Below are positions 1-7,319 of a stretch of 36,041 bases of DNA, in pieces. The notes below the pieces were generated by a model. It did no database searches. It was not told the origin of the DNA and was given only the letters and a program-made list of their open reading frames with translations. The DNA lies in contig JAFSCM010000110.1 in the NCBI GenBank assembly GCA_017436765.1, forward strand, positions 1 through 36,041, read 5' to 3'. How positions within the stretch are numbered: position 1 is the first letter of the stretch; each line of letters starts with the position of its first letter. A program made the translations under genes and the position numbers. Source of the stretch: Oscillospiraceae bacterium. GTDB lineage: Bacteria; Bacillota; Clostridia; Oscillospirales; Ruminococcaceae.

Positions 1-83
1 AACCAGGTATGGGTGTTGACGAAGGCTTCATGATCGTTTACAACGAAATGCAGAGAATCATCGCTCTCAGAGCAGCTAAATAA
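1..83 (+). CDS. C-terminal fragment of an unidentified protein
   Basis: The reading frame beginning at base 3 is open and ends at TAA 81-83, giving 26 residues that start PGMGVDEGFMIVYNEMQ and end ALRAAK. The rest lies outside the window. Codon use matches the neighbouring housekeeping genes, and an intrinsic terminator follows 65 bases later, so this looks like the real end of a well-expressed gene. I do not recognise the family from this short tail and assign no function. Confidence 0.6.
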   Translation, partial: PGMGVDEGFMIVYNEMQRIIALRAAK

Positions 84-147
84 TTAAATTATTTAGATAA
101 ATTTTAAAGAAGATTACTTTAGCACAAACGGTAATTGAAAACAAATT

Positions 148-175
148 AAGCACGCTGATTTCAGCGTGCTTTTTT
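148..175 (+). terminator. Intrinsic terminator of the partial upstream gene
   Basis: A GC-rich stem AGCACGCTG/CAGCGTGCT (about 150-158 with 162-170) closes a four-base loop and is followed directly by a run of Ts ending at 175. Flanking AA/TT pairs extend the stem. It lies 65 bases after the partial gene's stop codon and before the convergent hydrolase gene. Confidence 0.9.
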
Positions 176-230
176 GTATGTAAATTTATTAATATGTTAA
201 ATTATTATGACCGGCCTGTAAAAAAATATA

Positions 231-1040
231 TTATTTGTTAAAAAAATCATATACTCTTTTGTTAAAATCTTTGGCTTCCTCATAAGCGGCGTGACCGAGA
301 TTGTCGTATATATGTATTTTGCATCCGGTTTTTTCTGCAATTTCCGTGCAGGCAATTTTGCCCACTATCTTATCTTCTCCGCCGCCTATTACTAAAACCG
401 GACATTTTATTTTATCAAGATTTTCGTAAGTGCTGCAGGTGAGACAAGCTTTAGCCAGCGTAATAAATCTTTGTTTATCTTTTGGTTTCTGCAGGAGGGT
501 GAGTAAAGGCATAAGCGGTCTGTATCGATTCAGATATTTTTCCGAATACAATTTTTCCGACATATCGGTTACAAGAGTTTTGTAATCTTCTTTAATGGTG
601 AGATTAACCCAGTTGTTTATCACCGATATTACAGTTTCGTTGTTTTGGCAAAGAGTAACGGCAAGCACAAGCCTGTGCACCAGATCAGGTCTGTTAATAG
701 CAATATACTGTGCAATCATACCGCCCATGGAAACGCCAAGAATATCAGCGTTTTTTATATTCAGTTCATCCATAGCCACGGCAATATCATTTGCCAGGTC
801 TTCGACGGTTATATCATAAGGAATATTTGTTCTGCGGTCAAAAAGATAAACTTTATAGTCCTTTGCAAAAATGCGGTACATAAAGGCAAGTGAAATACCC
901 GCACCTTTTATCCCGTTGGTATTAAGCCCCTGTATCATAATCAGTGGTTTGGTTCCGTATCCAAAGGTAATATAATCCATTTGAATATCTGCTGAATTCA
1001 AAGTGTTTTCCTTAACGTTATATAACATAGATGATGTCAT
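231..1040 (-). CDS. Alpha/beta-fold hydrolase
   Basis: A 269-residue soluble protein of the alpha/beta hydrolase fold, probably a cytosolic esterase or lactonase; the substrate cannot be read from sequence. It shows the nucleophile elbow GVSMGGM (serine nucleophile near residue 104), an acidic loop in VIGGGEDKIVG and the catalytic histidine in NLGHAAYEE, which gives a Ser-Asp-His triad in the normal order and a normal family length. AAGGA touches the ATG at 1040. The second ATG, four codons later (1028), sits 12 bases from it, so the start is uncertain by four residues. It is transcribed divergently from rlmA from its own promoter and is apparently monocistronic. Confidence 0.85.
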   Translation of the reverse strand: MTSSMLYNVKENTLNSADIQMDYITFGYGTKPLIMIQGLNTNGIKGAGISLAFMYRIFAKDYKVYLFDRRTNIPYDITVEDLANDIAVAMDELNIKNADILGVSMGGMIAQYIAINRPDLVHRLVLAVTLCQNNETVISVINNWVNLTIKEDYKTLVTDMSEKLYSEKYLNRYRPLMPLLTLLQKPKDKQRFITLAKACLTCSTYENLDKIKCPVLVIGGGEDKIVGKIACTEIAEKTGCKIHIYDNLGHAAYEEAKDFNKRVYDFFNK

Positions 1041-1061
1041 TCCTTGGTAATAATTATATTG

Positions 1062-1098
1062 TTGTATTCAGTATACAATACGATAGCACTATTTGCAA
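1062..1098 (-). promoter_or_regulatory. Promoter and dyad upstream of the alpha/beta hydrolase
   Basis: Reading the minus strand, TTGCAA (1093-1098) and TATACT (1070-1075) are 17 bases apart, a good sigma-A match. A dyad TTGTAT-N5-ATACAA (1062-1078) covers the -10 element and could be a repressor site. The dyad assignment is inference. Confidence 0.55.
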
Positions 1099-1140
1099 AA
1101 ATAAAACCACCCTAAAAGGGTATGCGGGCGATAAAAATTG

Positions 1141-1149
1141 TGTTATACT
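1141..1149 (+). promoter_or_regulatory. Extended -10 promoter of rlmA
   Basis: TGTTATACT is an extended -10 element (TGn plus TATACT at 1144-1149). No good -35 hexamer is visible 17 bases upstream, which is usual for extended -10 promoters. It lies 30 bases before the chosen rlmA start. Confidence 0.5.
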
Positions 1150-1178
1150 TTAATATTATAAGTAGAGGAATTTTATCT

Positions 1179-2000
1179 ATGTCAAATTTCATCTGTCCTG
1201 TGTGCTCACAGCCACTTAGTATAAAAGAAAAATCATATATTTGCAAAAAACGTCACAGCTTTGATATATCCGCAAAGGGGTATGTAAATCTCCTTCCTGC
1301 AAATAAAAAACATTCTGCAGCACCGGGTGATGACAAACTGATGGTTGTGGCAAGAAACAATTTTCTTTCACTTGGCTATTACAGTCACCTTAAGGAAACA
1401 CTGGAAAATCTGTGTGACAAATATTCGGGCAAAGAAACTTCTGTTCTTGACTGCGGCTGCGGCGAGGGATATTATACCCAGGGTGTGTATCAGAAACTTA
1501 CACAGCAGGGCAAAAAGGCTGAAATCAAAGGTATTGACATATCAAAGGATGCAGTTGCAATTGCGGCAAAAAGGCTGAAAGAAGGGCAGTTTGCCGTAGC
1601 ATCATCCTTTCATCTTCCGATAGAAGGTAACAGCGTAAATATACTTATAAACTGTTTTTCGCCGCTGTGTCTTAAAGAGTTCAGCAGAGTTTTGGAAAAG
1701 AAAGGGGTATTTCTTTATGTTGTGCCTGCGCCAAAACATCTGTGGCAGCTTAAAGAAGCATTGTACGAAAAACCATATGAGAATCCGTTAAAAGAAGAAC
1801 AGTACGACGGCTTTGAACTGATTGAAACTGTAAAGGCGGAAAAAGAAATATTTATTGACAACAATGAAGATATAAACAACCTTTTTAAAATGACTCCTTA
1901 TGTTTACCGCAGTCCGAAAGCGGCACAGGAAGTATTGCTGAAAGCGGAAAACCTTGTGGTAAATGCTCATTTTATTATTTATGTTTACAGAAAAAAATAA
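1179..2000 (+). CDS. rlmA: 23S rRNA guanine-N1 methyltransferase, RlmA family
   Basis: This 273-residue protein is close to the E. coli RlmA length. It methylates N1 of a guanine in helix 35 of 23S rRNA using S-adenosylmethionine. The family splits into G745 (RlmA-I) and G748 (RlmA-II/TlrB) enzymes, the latter typical of Gram-positives, and I cannot tell which this is. The N-terminal zinc-binding motif is visible as C6, C9, C22 and H26. The family segment around PGDDKLMVVARNNFL follows, then the SAM-binding motif VLDCGCGEG (residues 89-97). The ATG at 1179 was chosen because AGAGGAA ends 8 bases upstream; the upstream in-frame ATG at 1122 precedes the promoter -10 element. Confidence 0.9.
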   Translation: MSNFICPVCSQPLSIKEKSYICKKRHSFDISAKGYVNLLPANKKHSAAPGDDKLMVVARNNFLSLGYYSHLKETLENLCDKYSGKETSVLDCGCGEGYYTQGVYQKLTQQGKKAEIKGIDISKDAVAIAAKRLKEGQFAVASSFHLPIEGNSVNILINCFSPLCLKEFSRVLEKKGVFLYVVPAPKHLWQLKEALYEKPYENPLKEEQYDGFELIETVKAEKEIFIDNNEDINNLFKMTPYVYRSPKAAQEVLLKAENLVVNAHFIIYVYRKK

Positions 2001-2012
2001 TATTATAATAAA

Positions 2013-2043
2013 AAATCCCTGCAGACAGATTCTGCAGGGATTT
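2013..2043. terminator. Bidirectional terminator between rlmA and gpsA
   Basis: A 13-bp perfect stem AAATCCCTGCAGA/TCTGCAGGGATTT surrounds a 5-base loop. The T-rich tract is better on the minus strand, so it mainly ends the gpsA transcript, but it lies between convergent genes and can serve both. Confidence 0.85.
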
Positions 2044-2079
2044 GCTGTTTAAATGGTAATTTTATATATCAAACAGGTT

Positions 2080-3048
2080 TTAATATTCTTTTGAAAATTC
2101 GGTTTTTACATCTCTTGTAAAGAGTGCATCAAGAGCTTCCTTATAGTCAACACCGTTGTAGATTACATCATAAACCAGTTTTGAAATAGGCATTTCAACA
2201 TTGTATTCTTTGCTCAGCTTCATAAGCGCTTTTACGGTTGCAGCACCTTCGGCAAGTTTGGTGTATTCTTCCTGTCTGATAAAACTCTCACCAAATTTTC
2301 TGTTCTGGCTGTGAAGGGAGAACAGGGTAGCTTCATAGTCACCGAGATGACACAGGCCATAAGCGGAAAGCTCGTTGCCGCCCATTGCATGGATAAGTCT
2401 TGCAACTTCCCTTGCACCGCGTGCCATTAATGCACCTTTAAGGCTGCCAAGACCTGCACCATCCAGCATACCGGCAGCAATGCCCACAACATTTTTGGCT
2501 GCTGCACCGATTTCTGTACCTATGATATCATCGCCGATATAAAGGCGGATAAGGTCGCTGGAGAATTTATTAACAACATCATTGATTACAGCCTTGTCAG
2601 CACTGTCAACAACCATACAGTTTGGAACACCGCGCATAAAGTCCTGCACATGGCCCGGACCAACCCATACGCATACATTTATATCCTGGGTGATATTTTC
2701 GTTTACTATTGTTGTAAGGCGTTTGCCGGTATCAGACTCGATACCCTTCATACAAAGGATAAAAGTTTTTCCGCTTACATCATACTGATTGATTCTCTGA
2801 CAGAAGTTTCGCAGCTGCTGTGCACTGATGGATATTACTATATAATCTGCGTGGTTAAGTGCTTTTTCAAGGTCAGGTTCAAGTGTAAGGTTGTCAGGCA
2901 GTTCAAGATAAGCATTTTTTCTTGTAGCCATAAGTTCCTGAAAATCAGGAGCTTCAGACAAACCCCACAATTTTACATTGTTTCTGCGGGAATGATAAAC
3001 TGCCAGAAATGTGCCCCATCTGCCGGAGCCTAATACTGTTACATTCAT
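2080..3048 (-). CDS. gpsA: NAD(P)H-dependent glycerol-3-phosphate dehydrogenase
   Basis: It reduces dihydroxyacetone phosphate to sn-glycerol 3-phosphate, the backbone precursor of phospholipids, in the cytosol. The Rossmann motif is GSGRWGT at residues 7-13, with R-W in place of the more usual x-W. The family blocks CMKGIE and GTEIGAAAKNVVGIAAG follow, the second holding the catalytic lysine. Its 322 residues compare with about 339 for E. coli GpsA. AAAGGA lies 8 bases before the ATG. It is the last gene of a minus-strand run with an SGNH hydrolase and two HAD phosphatases; the 42-base gap to the SGNH gene has no terminator. Confidence 0.95.
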   Translation of the reverse strand: MNVTVLGSGRWGTFLAVYHSRRNNVKLWGLSEAPDFQELMATRKNAYLELPDNLTLEPDLEKALNHADYIVISISAQQLRNFCQRINQYDVSGKTFILCMKGIESDTGKRLTTIVNENITQDINVCVWVGPGHVQDFMRGVPNCMVVDSADKAVINDVVNKFSSDLIRLYIGDDIIGTEIGAAAKNVVGIAAGMLDGAGLGSLKGALMARGAREVARLIHAMGGNELSAYGLCHLGDYEATLFSLHSQNRKFGESFIRQEEYTKLAEGAATVKALMKLSKEYNVEMPISKLVYDVIYNGVDYKEALDALFTRDVKTEFSKEY

Positions 3049-3090
3049 ATGCTAAATCCTTTCTGTTTTATAAAAGGTTTGTTTACTATA

Positions 3091-3957
3091 CTATCTGCTT
3101 ATATTATACTGATGATTTGCAGCATAATCAAGCAAAAGTCTGTATCCGTTTCCGTTAAGGTGTATGCCGTCAACAGAATAGTATTCTTCGTTGCCGTATC
3201 CCGTCACGGTATTTTTGAAAACTTCGTTGTAGTTAAGAAATCCATAACCGTATGTTCTGCATAATTCTGCAAGGGAAATATTGAATTTGTCTATTGTATC
3301 CTGACGGATATTATAATTGTCCCTTTCCGCGCAGACAGGCAGAACAGAAGCGACAACAATATGGGTGTCAGGACAGACTGCCTTTATGCAGTTTATCATA
3401 TCAGAATATGTGTTTACAAAGTAACCGACAGAGGCATCTTTGCCTGCATTGTTTGTGCCGAAATTTAAAATAATGCGCTGCGGCCGAATATTTGCCAGTA
3501 CCTGCAGCATAGTGATATACTGACTTTCATCCTCTTCAGTTTCGGGATTGTCTTCAGCTATAAGCTGATAATCTTCTGTGGTCACACCCTGAACAGGCAT
3601 CGAGTGTTTGCCTATTACATTCCCGGCAGGAAGATGCCCGAACAACGACAGACCTTCGGTATTGGAATCACCTACAAAAACTGTCTTTTCAATATAAGCG
3701 GGGTCAGAACTGCTGTATGCAAGTATAACATCAGATACACTTACGATATTGTCATCATACCAGCTTTTATCATAATATAGTATCTCTGCCTGGGCAGCCT
3801 GTTCGCTCTGGGAAATCACTTCCGACGATGCAGGTTCTGTATCGGAGGAAGATGGGAAAGCAGGTTCAGGAAGCGAAAAAAGATATATGGCAGTAAATAA
3901 AAATATCAGTATAATTATTGTCAAAGAAAATATAATTGTTTTTTTACTGTTAAACAA
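3091..3957 (-). CDS. Membrane-anchored SGNH/GDSL hydrolase
   Basis: An extracytoplasmic esterase-type hydrolase of 288 residues with an uncleaved-looking N-terminal hydrophobic segment (about residues 5-28). Block I is VGDSNTEG with the nucleophilic serine, block III is NFGTNNAGKD with the oxyanion asparagine, and block V is VDGIHLNGNGY with the catalytic Asp-x-x-His. SGNH proteins of this layout in Firmicutes often act on O-acyl groups of cell-wall polymers, but the substrate here is unknown. The start is a TTG at 3957 with AGGTG 7 bases upstream, 4 bases past the stop of the preceding gene. The longer frame to 4002 overlaps that gene and has no ribosome site. Confidence 0.8.
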   Translation of the reverse strand: MFNSKKTIIFSLTIIILIFLFTAIYLFSLPEPAFPSSSDTEPASSEVISQSEQAAQAEILYYDKSWYDDNIVSVSDVILAYSSSDPAYIEKTVFVGDSNTEGLSLFGHLPAGNVIGKHSMPVQGVTTEDYQLIAEDNPETEEDESQYITMLQVLANIRPQRIILNFGTNNAGKDASVGYFVNTYSDMINCIKAVCPDTHIVVASVLPVCAERDNYNIRQDTIDKFNISLAELCRTYGYGFLNYNEVFKNTVTGYGNEEYYSVDGIHLNGNGYRLLLDYAANHQYNISR

Positions 3958-3961
3958 AATA

Positions 3962-4600
3962 TCACACCTGCAGAATATCAGTAATTTCGGAAATGTCATC
4001 AATCAGAGCAATATGCGGATATTGTTCCAGATCTTCTCTTGAGGCAAATCCGTATGTAACGCCAATAGCATCAAGCCCCATTTTATCGGCACCTATAAGG
4101 TCAAAACGGGTGTCACCAACCATTACAACATCCTTTTTGTCGGCGTTAAGCTGTCCGAGAACAAGATTGATTACATCTTCTTTTTCCCCGATTTTACCGT
4201 CAAGGGTAGCACCGCCGATAATGGTAAAATATCCGGCAATATCAAAATACTGCAGAATTTTTTCAACATAAATCTGCGGTTTGCTGCTTGCGGTACAAAG
4301 AATAAAACCTTTGCTTTTCAGCAGAGAGAGGGTTTCTTTTACACGAGGATATATTTTGTTTTCATATAATCCTACGGTAGAGAATCTTTCGCGGTATTTT
4401 ATAACGGCATCAGCAGCATTTTCCTCTCCTACAAGGCCCGCAAAGGATTTGAGCAGAGGAGGACCTATATATACAGTAAGTTCCTTCAAAGGTTTTTCAA
4501 TGCCATAATAGCTTAATGCATGGTTGATGCATTTGCATATACCTTCCTGAGGGTCGGTAAGGGTTCCGTCAAGGTCGAATAGAATAATTTTATATTTCAT
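3962..4600 (-). CDS. HAD-superfamily phosphatase, phosphoglycolate-phosphatase-like
   Basis: A 212-residue HAD hydrolase. Motif I is FDLDGTLTD (nucleophile D9, acid D11), motif II is the threonine/serine region around CTASSKP, and motif IV is VGDTRFDLIGA. An alpha-helical cap (about residues 15-80, C1 type) places it in the Gph/PpaX/5'-nucleotidase-like group. Small sugar phosphates or nucleotides are likely substrates, but sequence does not decide. It lies 9 bases downstream of a second HAD gene and just upstream of the SGNH hydrolase, within an apparent four-gene operon. Confidence 0.85.
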   Translation of the reverse strand: MKYKIILFDLDGTLTDPQEGICKCINHALSYYGIEKPLKELTVYIGPPLLKSFAGLVGEENAADAVIKYRERFSTVGLYENKIYPRVKETLSLLKSKGFILCTASSKPQIYVEKILQYFDIAGYFTIIGGATLDGKIGEKEDVINLVLGQLNADKKDVVMVGDTRFDLIGADKMGLDAIGVTYGFASREDLEQYPHIALIDDISEITDILQV

Positions 4601-4609
4601 ATTATATCC

Positions 4610-5260
4610 TTATTTATTGAAATCATTAAAATCAAACAGGGAATAATCAGTTATATACTGGTGGCATATTTCTTTCATTTTATCATTTTTCGGCTCGGTA
4701 ATATCAAATATTCCAACGGTATAGAAACCGGCTTTTGCGGCGGTATTTGCTGCGTAAAAGGCATCTTCAAATACAGCGGTTTCAGCAGGGCAGGAAGCCC
4801 CGAGTTTTTCCATACAGTAAAGGAAGATACTGCTGTCATTCTTTTCTTTTCCAAATTCGTTGCAGTGACAGGTAAACTGAAAAAATTTAAGCAGATCAAG
4901 GCGTTCAAGGGCAGGCATCATCATTTCACGGTTGGTGGAAGAACATATACACATTTTTACACCCTGACTGTGCAGTTTTTCAAGAAAGTCATAGGCGGTG
5001 GGCTTTAAAGGAATATGCTCAGCGTACTGTTCTGTAACATATTCTGAAAACCAGTTAAAAAAATATTCATATGTAATATCCAGACCAAGCTGTTCGTTTA
5101 CTGCCTTAAGAAAATCATGTTCCCAGGTGTCATTGCTGGACTGCTTGCTGTACTTCAGAGGAGGATATCCGTGCTGGGCAAGAAAGGTTTTTCCCACACT
5201 TCTCCACATAACCATAGAGTCTGCCAGAGTGCCGTCAAAATCAAAAATAGCGTATTTCAT
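4610..5260 (-). CDS. HAD-superfamily phosphatase, beta-phosphoglucomutase-like
   Basis: A 216-residue HAD protein with FDFDGTLADS (nucleophile D7, acid D9), motif II CICSSTNRE, and motif IV VFEDAFYAANTAAKAG. The helical cap and the VFEDA signature resemble beta-phosphoglucomutase and sugar-phosphate phosphatases. The sequence differs clearly from the adjacent HAD gene, so this is not a recent duplication. It is the first gene of the minus-strand operon, with GGGAG 7 bases before the ATG and a strong promoter about 30 bases upstream. Confidence 0.85.
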   Translation of the reverse strand: MKYAIFDFDGTLADSMVMWRSVGKTFLAQHGYPPLKYSKQSSNDTWEHDFLKAVNEQLGLDITYEYFFNWFSEYVTEQYAEHIPLKPTAYDFLEKLHSQGVKMCICSSTNREMMMPALERLDLLKFFQFTCHCNEFGKEKNDSSIFLYCMEKLGASCPAETAVFEDAFYAANTAAKAGFYTVGIFDITEPKNDKMKEICHQYITDYSLFDFNDFNK

Positions 5261-5287
5261 ATAAACTCCCGTATATTATAATAAATT

Positions 5288-5316
5288 ATTATATCACAAT
5301 ATCAGGGTATTATCAA
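5288..5316 (-). promoter_or_regulatory. Promoter of the HAD-SGNH-gpsA operon
   Basis: On the minus strand TTGATA (5311-5316) and TATAAT (5288-5293) are 17 bases apart, with TG one base before the -10 element. This is a near-consensus sigma-A promoter. Confidence 0.8.
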
Positions 5317-5358
5317 ACTTGCAATTATAAAGTTTGTTTATTTTACGTCAAACTAATA

Positions 5359-5387
5359 TTGAAAAGAATAATATAAAATGATATAAT
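5359..5387 (+). promoter_or_regulatory. Strong promoter of the MarR-family gene
   Basis: TTGAAA (5359-5364), a 17-base spacer and TATAAT (5382-5387), with an extended TGa before the -10. The predicted transcript starts near 5394, leaving a leader of about 92 bases before the start codon. Confidence 0.85.
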
Positions 5388-5400
5388 CAATATATATAAC

Positions 5401-5480
5401 AAGTTGTACTGACCTTCTATTATAGGACAGGTAACTTTATATCTGGCAAGGATAAAAATGCCAGAGGAACAGGAGGTCAG
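5401..5480 (+). promoter_or_regulatory. Structured leader RNA with possible ribosome-site switch
   Basis: Three pairings are visible. Hairpin A joins 5401-5415 to 5424-5437 (AAGTT..CTG.CCT with AGG.CAG..AACTT, interrupted). Hairpin B joins CTGGCA 5443-5448 to TGCCAG 5459-5464. A competing helix joins CTGACCTTCT 5409-5418 to AGGAGGTCAG 5471-5480: 10 pairs, one of them G-U, covering the whole ribosome-binding site. Hairpin A and the competing helix use the same bases, so they exclude each other. The 5401-5437 repeat could alternatively be a MarR operator at DNA level. I recognise no known riboswitch class. Confidence 0.5.
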
Positions 5481-5485
5481 CAGAT

Positions 5486-5926
5486 ATGGAAAAAAACTAT
5501 GGTGCCTTGAAACTTAATAATCAGATAAGTTTTCCTCTTTACGCATGTGCAAAGGAAGCTGTAAAAGTATACAGAGAATATCTTGAAACACTTAATCTCA
5601 CATATACACAGTATATTACAATGCTTGCCTTGTGGGAAGAAGATAAAATTAATGTAAAGGAACTTGGAGAAAAGCTCTTTCTTGATTCGGGCACGCTGAC
5701 ACCTGTTCTTAAAAGCCTTGAAGCAAAAGGTTATGTGAAACGCCACCGATATGAAAAGGACGAAAGAGTTCTTATTGTTGAGCTTACAAAGGAAGGGCTT
5801 GACCTGAAGGATACAGCGGCCGATATACCGCACAGTCTGGATTGTTTTGTGAATATTGAAACCGAAGAGGCACAGCAGTTTCAGAATACACTCAATAAAA
5901 TTCTCAGACATCTCAAAGGTGTTTAA
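5486..5926 (+). CDS. MarR/OhrR-family transcriptional regulator lacking the OhrR sensing cysteine
   Basis: A 146-residue winged-helix regulator. Its sequence aligns closely with OhrR: LNNQISFPLYACAKEA at residues 10-25, YTQYITMLALWEE, the recognition region ELGEKLFLDSGTLTPVLKSLE, and the wing RYEKDERVLIVELT. In B. subtilis OhrR the peroxide-sensing cysteine is C15, with Y29 and Y40 hydrogen-bonding to it. Here residue 15 is serine, Y29 and Y40 are kept, and a cysteine occurs at position 21. No ohr peroxidase gene is adjacent. It has a perfect AGGAGGT 8 bases before ATG. It is monocistronic and probably regulates itself or distant genes; the ligand is unknown. Confidence 0.85.
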   Translation: MEKNYGALKLNNQISFPLYACAKEAVKVYREYLETLNLTYTQYITMLALWEEDKINVKELGEKLFLDSGTLTPVLKSLEAKGYVKRHRYEKDERVLIVELTKEGLDLKDTAADIPHSLDCFVNIETEEAQQFQNTLNKILRHLKGV

Positions 5927-5941
5927 CTATACAGATGAACA

Positions 5942-5986
5942 AAAACTGCTCTTATGCCGTAATTAATACGGTATAAGAGCAGTTTT
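5942..5986. terminator. Bidirectional terminator between MarR gene and deacetylase gene
   Basis: A 20-bp stem, AAAACTGCTCTTAT.CCGTA with its complement (one G-U pair), and a 5-base loop, with T tracts at both ends. It sits between convergent genes. Confidence 0.9.
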
Positions 5987-5994
5987 GATGTTTA

Positions 5995-6816
5995 TCAGTC
6001 TATTCTGAAAACAGTAGGATGCACATTCTCATCTATCGGCAGGAAAACATATCCTTCCTTCAGAAGATCAGGGATTATCCGTTCAAGAGCGGCAACAGTC
6101 TCTTTTTTATTTTCCGAATCATGCAGAAGAACAACAGAGCTGTTTCTGCCTTTACAGCCCATCAGAACATTGGAGTATATGCTGTCTTCCGAATAATTCT
6201 TTGTTGCGTCTTCACCGCTTACATTCCAGTCAAAATAGGTAAAACCTCTTCTGGTCAGTTCATCAGCAATATCTTTGCGTACGGCTTTATTATAGTTGTT
6301 TACACTTCCGCCGGGGAAACGGAATATACTTGGAGCATCACCTGTAATATCCTTGAGATATTCAAAGCACTTTTCAAAATCAGACAGAAAACTATCCACA
6401 CTGCTGTATATTTCTTTGTAGGAATGGCTCGCACTGTGAACTCCTATGGTATGTCCTTTTTCATAAGTCCTTTTTATTATTTCTTTTGCCTTGTCACTTT
6501 CATTGTATATTACAAAAAAGGTTGCTTTTATATCGTATTTGTCCAGTATATCCAGAATTTCTTCAGTTCTTGCACTGGGACCATCATCAAAGGTAAGATA
6601 AACTGCTTTATTTTCCATATCTGCATTTACAGCATTTAATTCTTCGGTCAGATTGCTGTAACAGTACAGATTGCTGTAATCAAGCTGATATTCCATCTGT
6701 TGTACAGCTTTTTCAAATAAAGAAGTTTCTTTTTTTGTAAAATGTTCCGAAATACAGCTGATTATAACTACAGCGACAAAAAGATATATCAGTCCTGCTG
6801 CTTTTTTAAATTTCAT
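5995..6816 (-). CDS. Polysaccharide deacetylase (NodB domain), membrane-anchored
   Basis: An extracytoplasmic metal-dependent deacetylase of the carbohydrate esterase 4 family, probably acting on peptidoglycan N-acetyl sugars. An N-terminal hydrophobic segment (about residues 6-23) is a signal anchor. The NodB motifs appear in order: TFDDGPS (catalytic Asp and metal Asp), HSASH (metal histidines), RFPGGS, DWNVSGEDA, and VVLLHD. The ATG at 6816 was chosen because GGCGGTGA lies just upstream. A GTG at 6825 would add three residues and overlaps that ribosome site. It converges on the MarR gene across a shared terminator. Confidence 0.88.
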   Translation of the reverse strand: MKFKKAAGLIYLFVAVVIISCISEHFTKKETSLFEKAVQQMEYQLDYSNLYCYSNLTEELNAVNADMENKAVYLTFDDGPSARTEEILDILDKYDIKATFFVIYNESDKAKEIIKRTYEKGHTIGVHSASHSYKEIYSSVDSFLSDFEKCFEYLKDITGDAPSIFRFPGGSVNNYNKAVRKDIADELTRRGFTYFDWNVSGEDATKNYSEDSIYSNVLMGCKGRNSSVVLLHDSENKKETVAALERIIPDLLKEGYVFLPIDENVHPTVFRID

Positions 6817-6960
6817 ATTATTCACCGCCCTGATAAATAATATTCACATTGTATGTATATAATGATAACAATAATAATCTGCAGGAGTAAAATGACAATG
6901 TATAGAATGTATCTTCATAAGAAAACATAACTGTGATTTCAAGCACAAAAAAGGAAAAAT

Positions 6961-6998
6961 ATATCCCGCCATACAGTAAAAAATGCTTGGCGGGATAT
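6961..6998 (-). terminator. Terminator of the 64-residue membrane peptide gene
   Basis: ATATCCCGCC (6961-6970) pairs with GGCGGGATAT (6989-6998). On the minus strand it is followed by a T-rich tract. It lies 29 bases past the peptide gene's stop and upstream of the deacetylase gene. Confidence 0.8.
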
Positions 6999-7026
6999 TT
7001 ATGTTTTTATCGGTATGCTATTTAAG

Positions 7027-7221
7027 TCAGTCTTTTATTTCCCTTATAACATCTTCGCCGGCCCGTGTGATAATGCGTTTGCTTTTTCTCGCTTTTTTTA
7101 CGGCATCATTGGCCATTGACTGATTATCTTTGAGATACAGTGCACCTGCAGCAGTCAGTGCTGTTCCCACAGCCATTCCTACCATAGCTGAACGCACCAT
7201 ATTCATAGTTTTGTTTTCCAT
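7027..7221 (-). CDS. Small single-pass membrane protein of unknown function
   Basis: A 64-residue protein with a glycine/alanine-rich hydrophobic helix at about residues 11-31 (SAMVGMAVGTALTAAGALYL) and a basic tail (KKARKSKR) that predicts a cytoplasmic C terminus. AAAGGAG lies 9 bases before the ATG at 7221; the longer upstream frame lacks a ribosome site and was rejected. It has its own terminator and is divergent from the pyridoxamine kinase gene. The layout resembles small YtxH-like envelope proteins, but I do not recognise the family. Confidence 0.7.
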   Translation of the reverse strand: MENKTMNMVRSAMVGMAVGTALTAAGALYLKDNQSMANDAVKKARKSKRIITRAGEDVIREIKD

Positions 7222-7319
7222 ATTAATCCGCTCCTTTGATATATAAGTTGTATTTGATAGTTTGCACTGTATATGATAAGATATACATAATATCTGACTG
7301 ACAGTTAAAAGGAGAAAAA

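Noticed and set aside
1122..1178. Longer N terminus for RlmA from the ATG at 1122
   Set aside because: It lies upstream of the -10 promoter element, has no ribosome site, and would precede the conserved zinc-binding N terminus.
6892..6930. A 12-codon frame on the plus strand with AGGAG four bases upstream of ATG
   Set aside because: Too short, with no promoter, no downstream partner gene and no conserved-looking sequence; a chance ribosome-site match is more likely.
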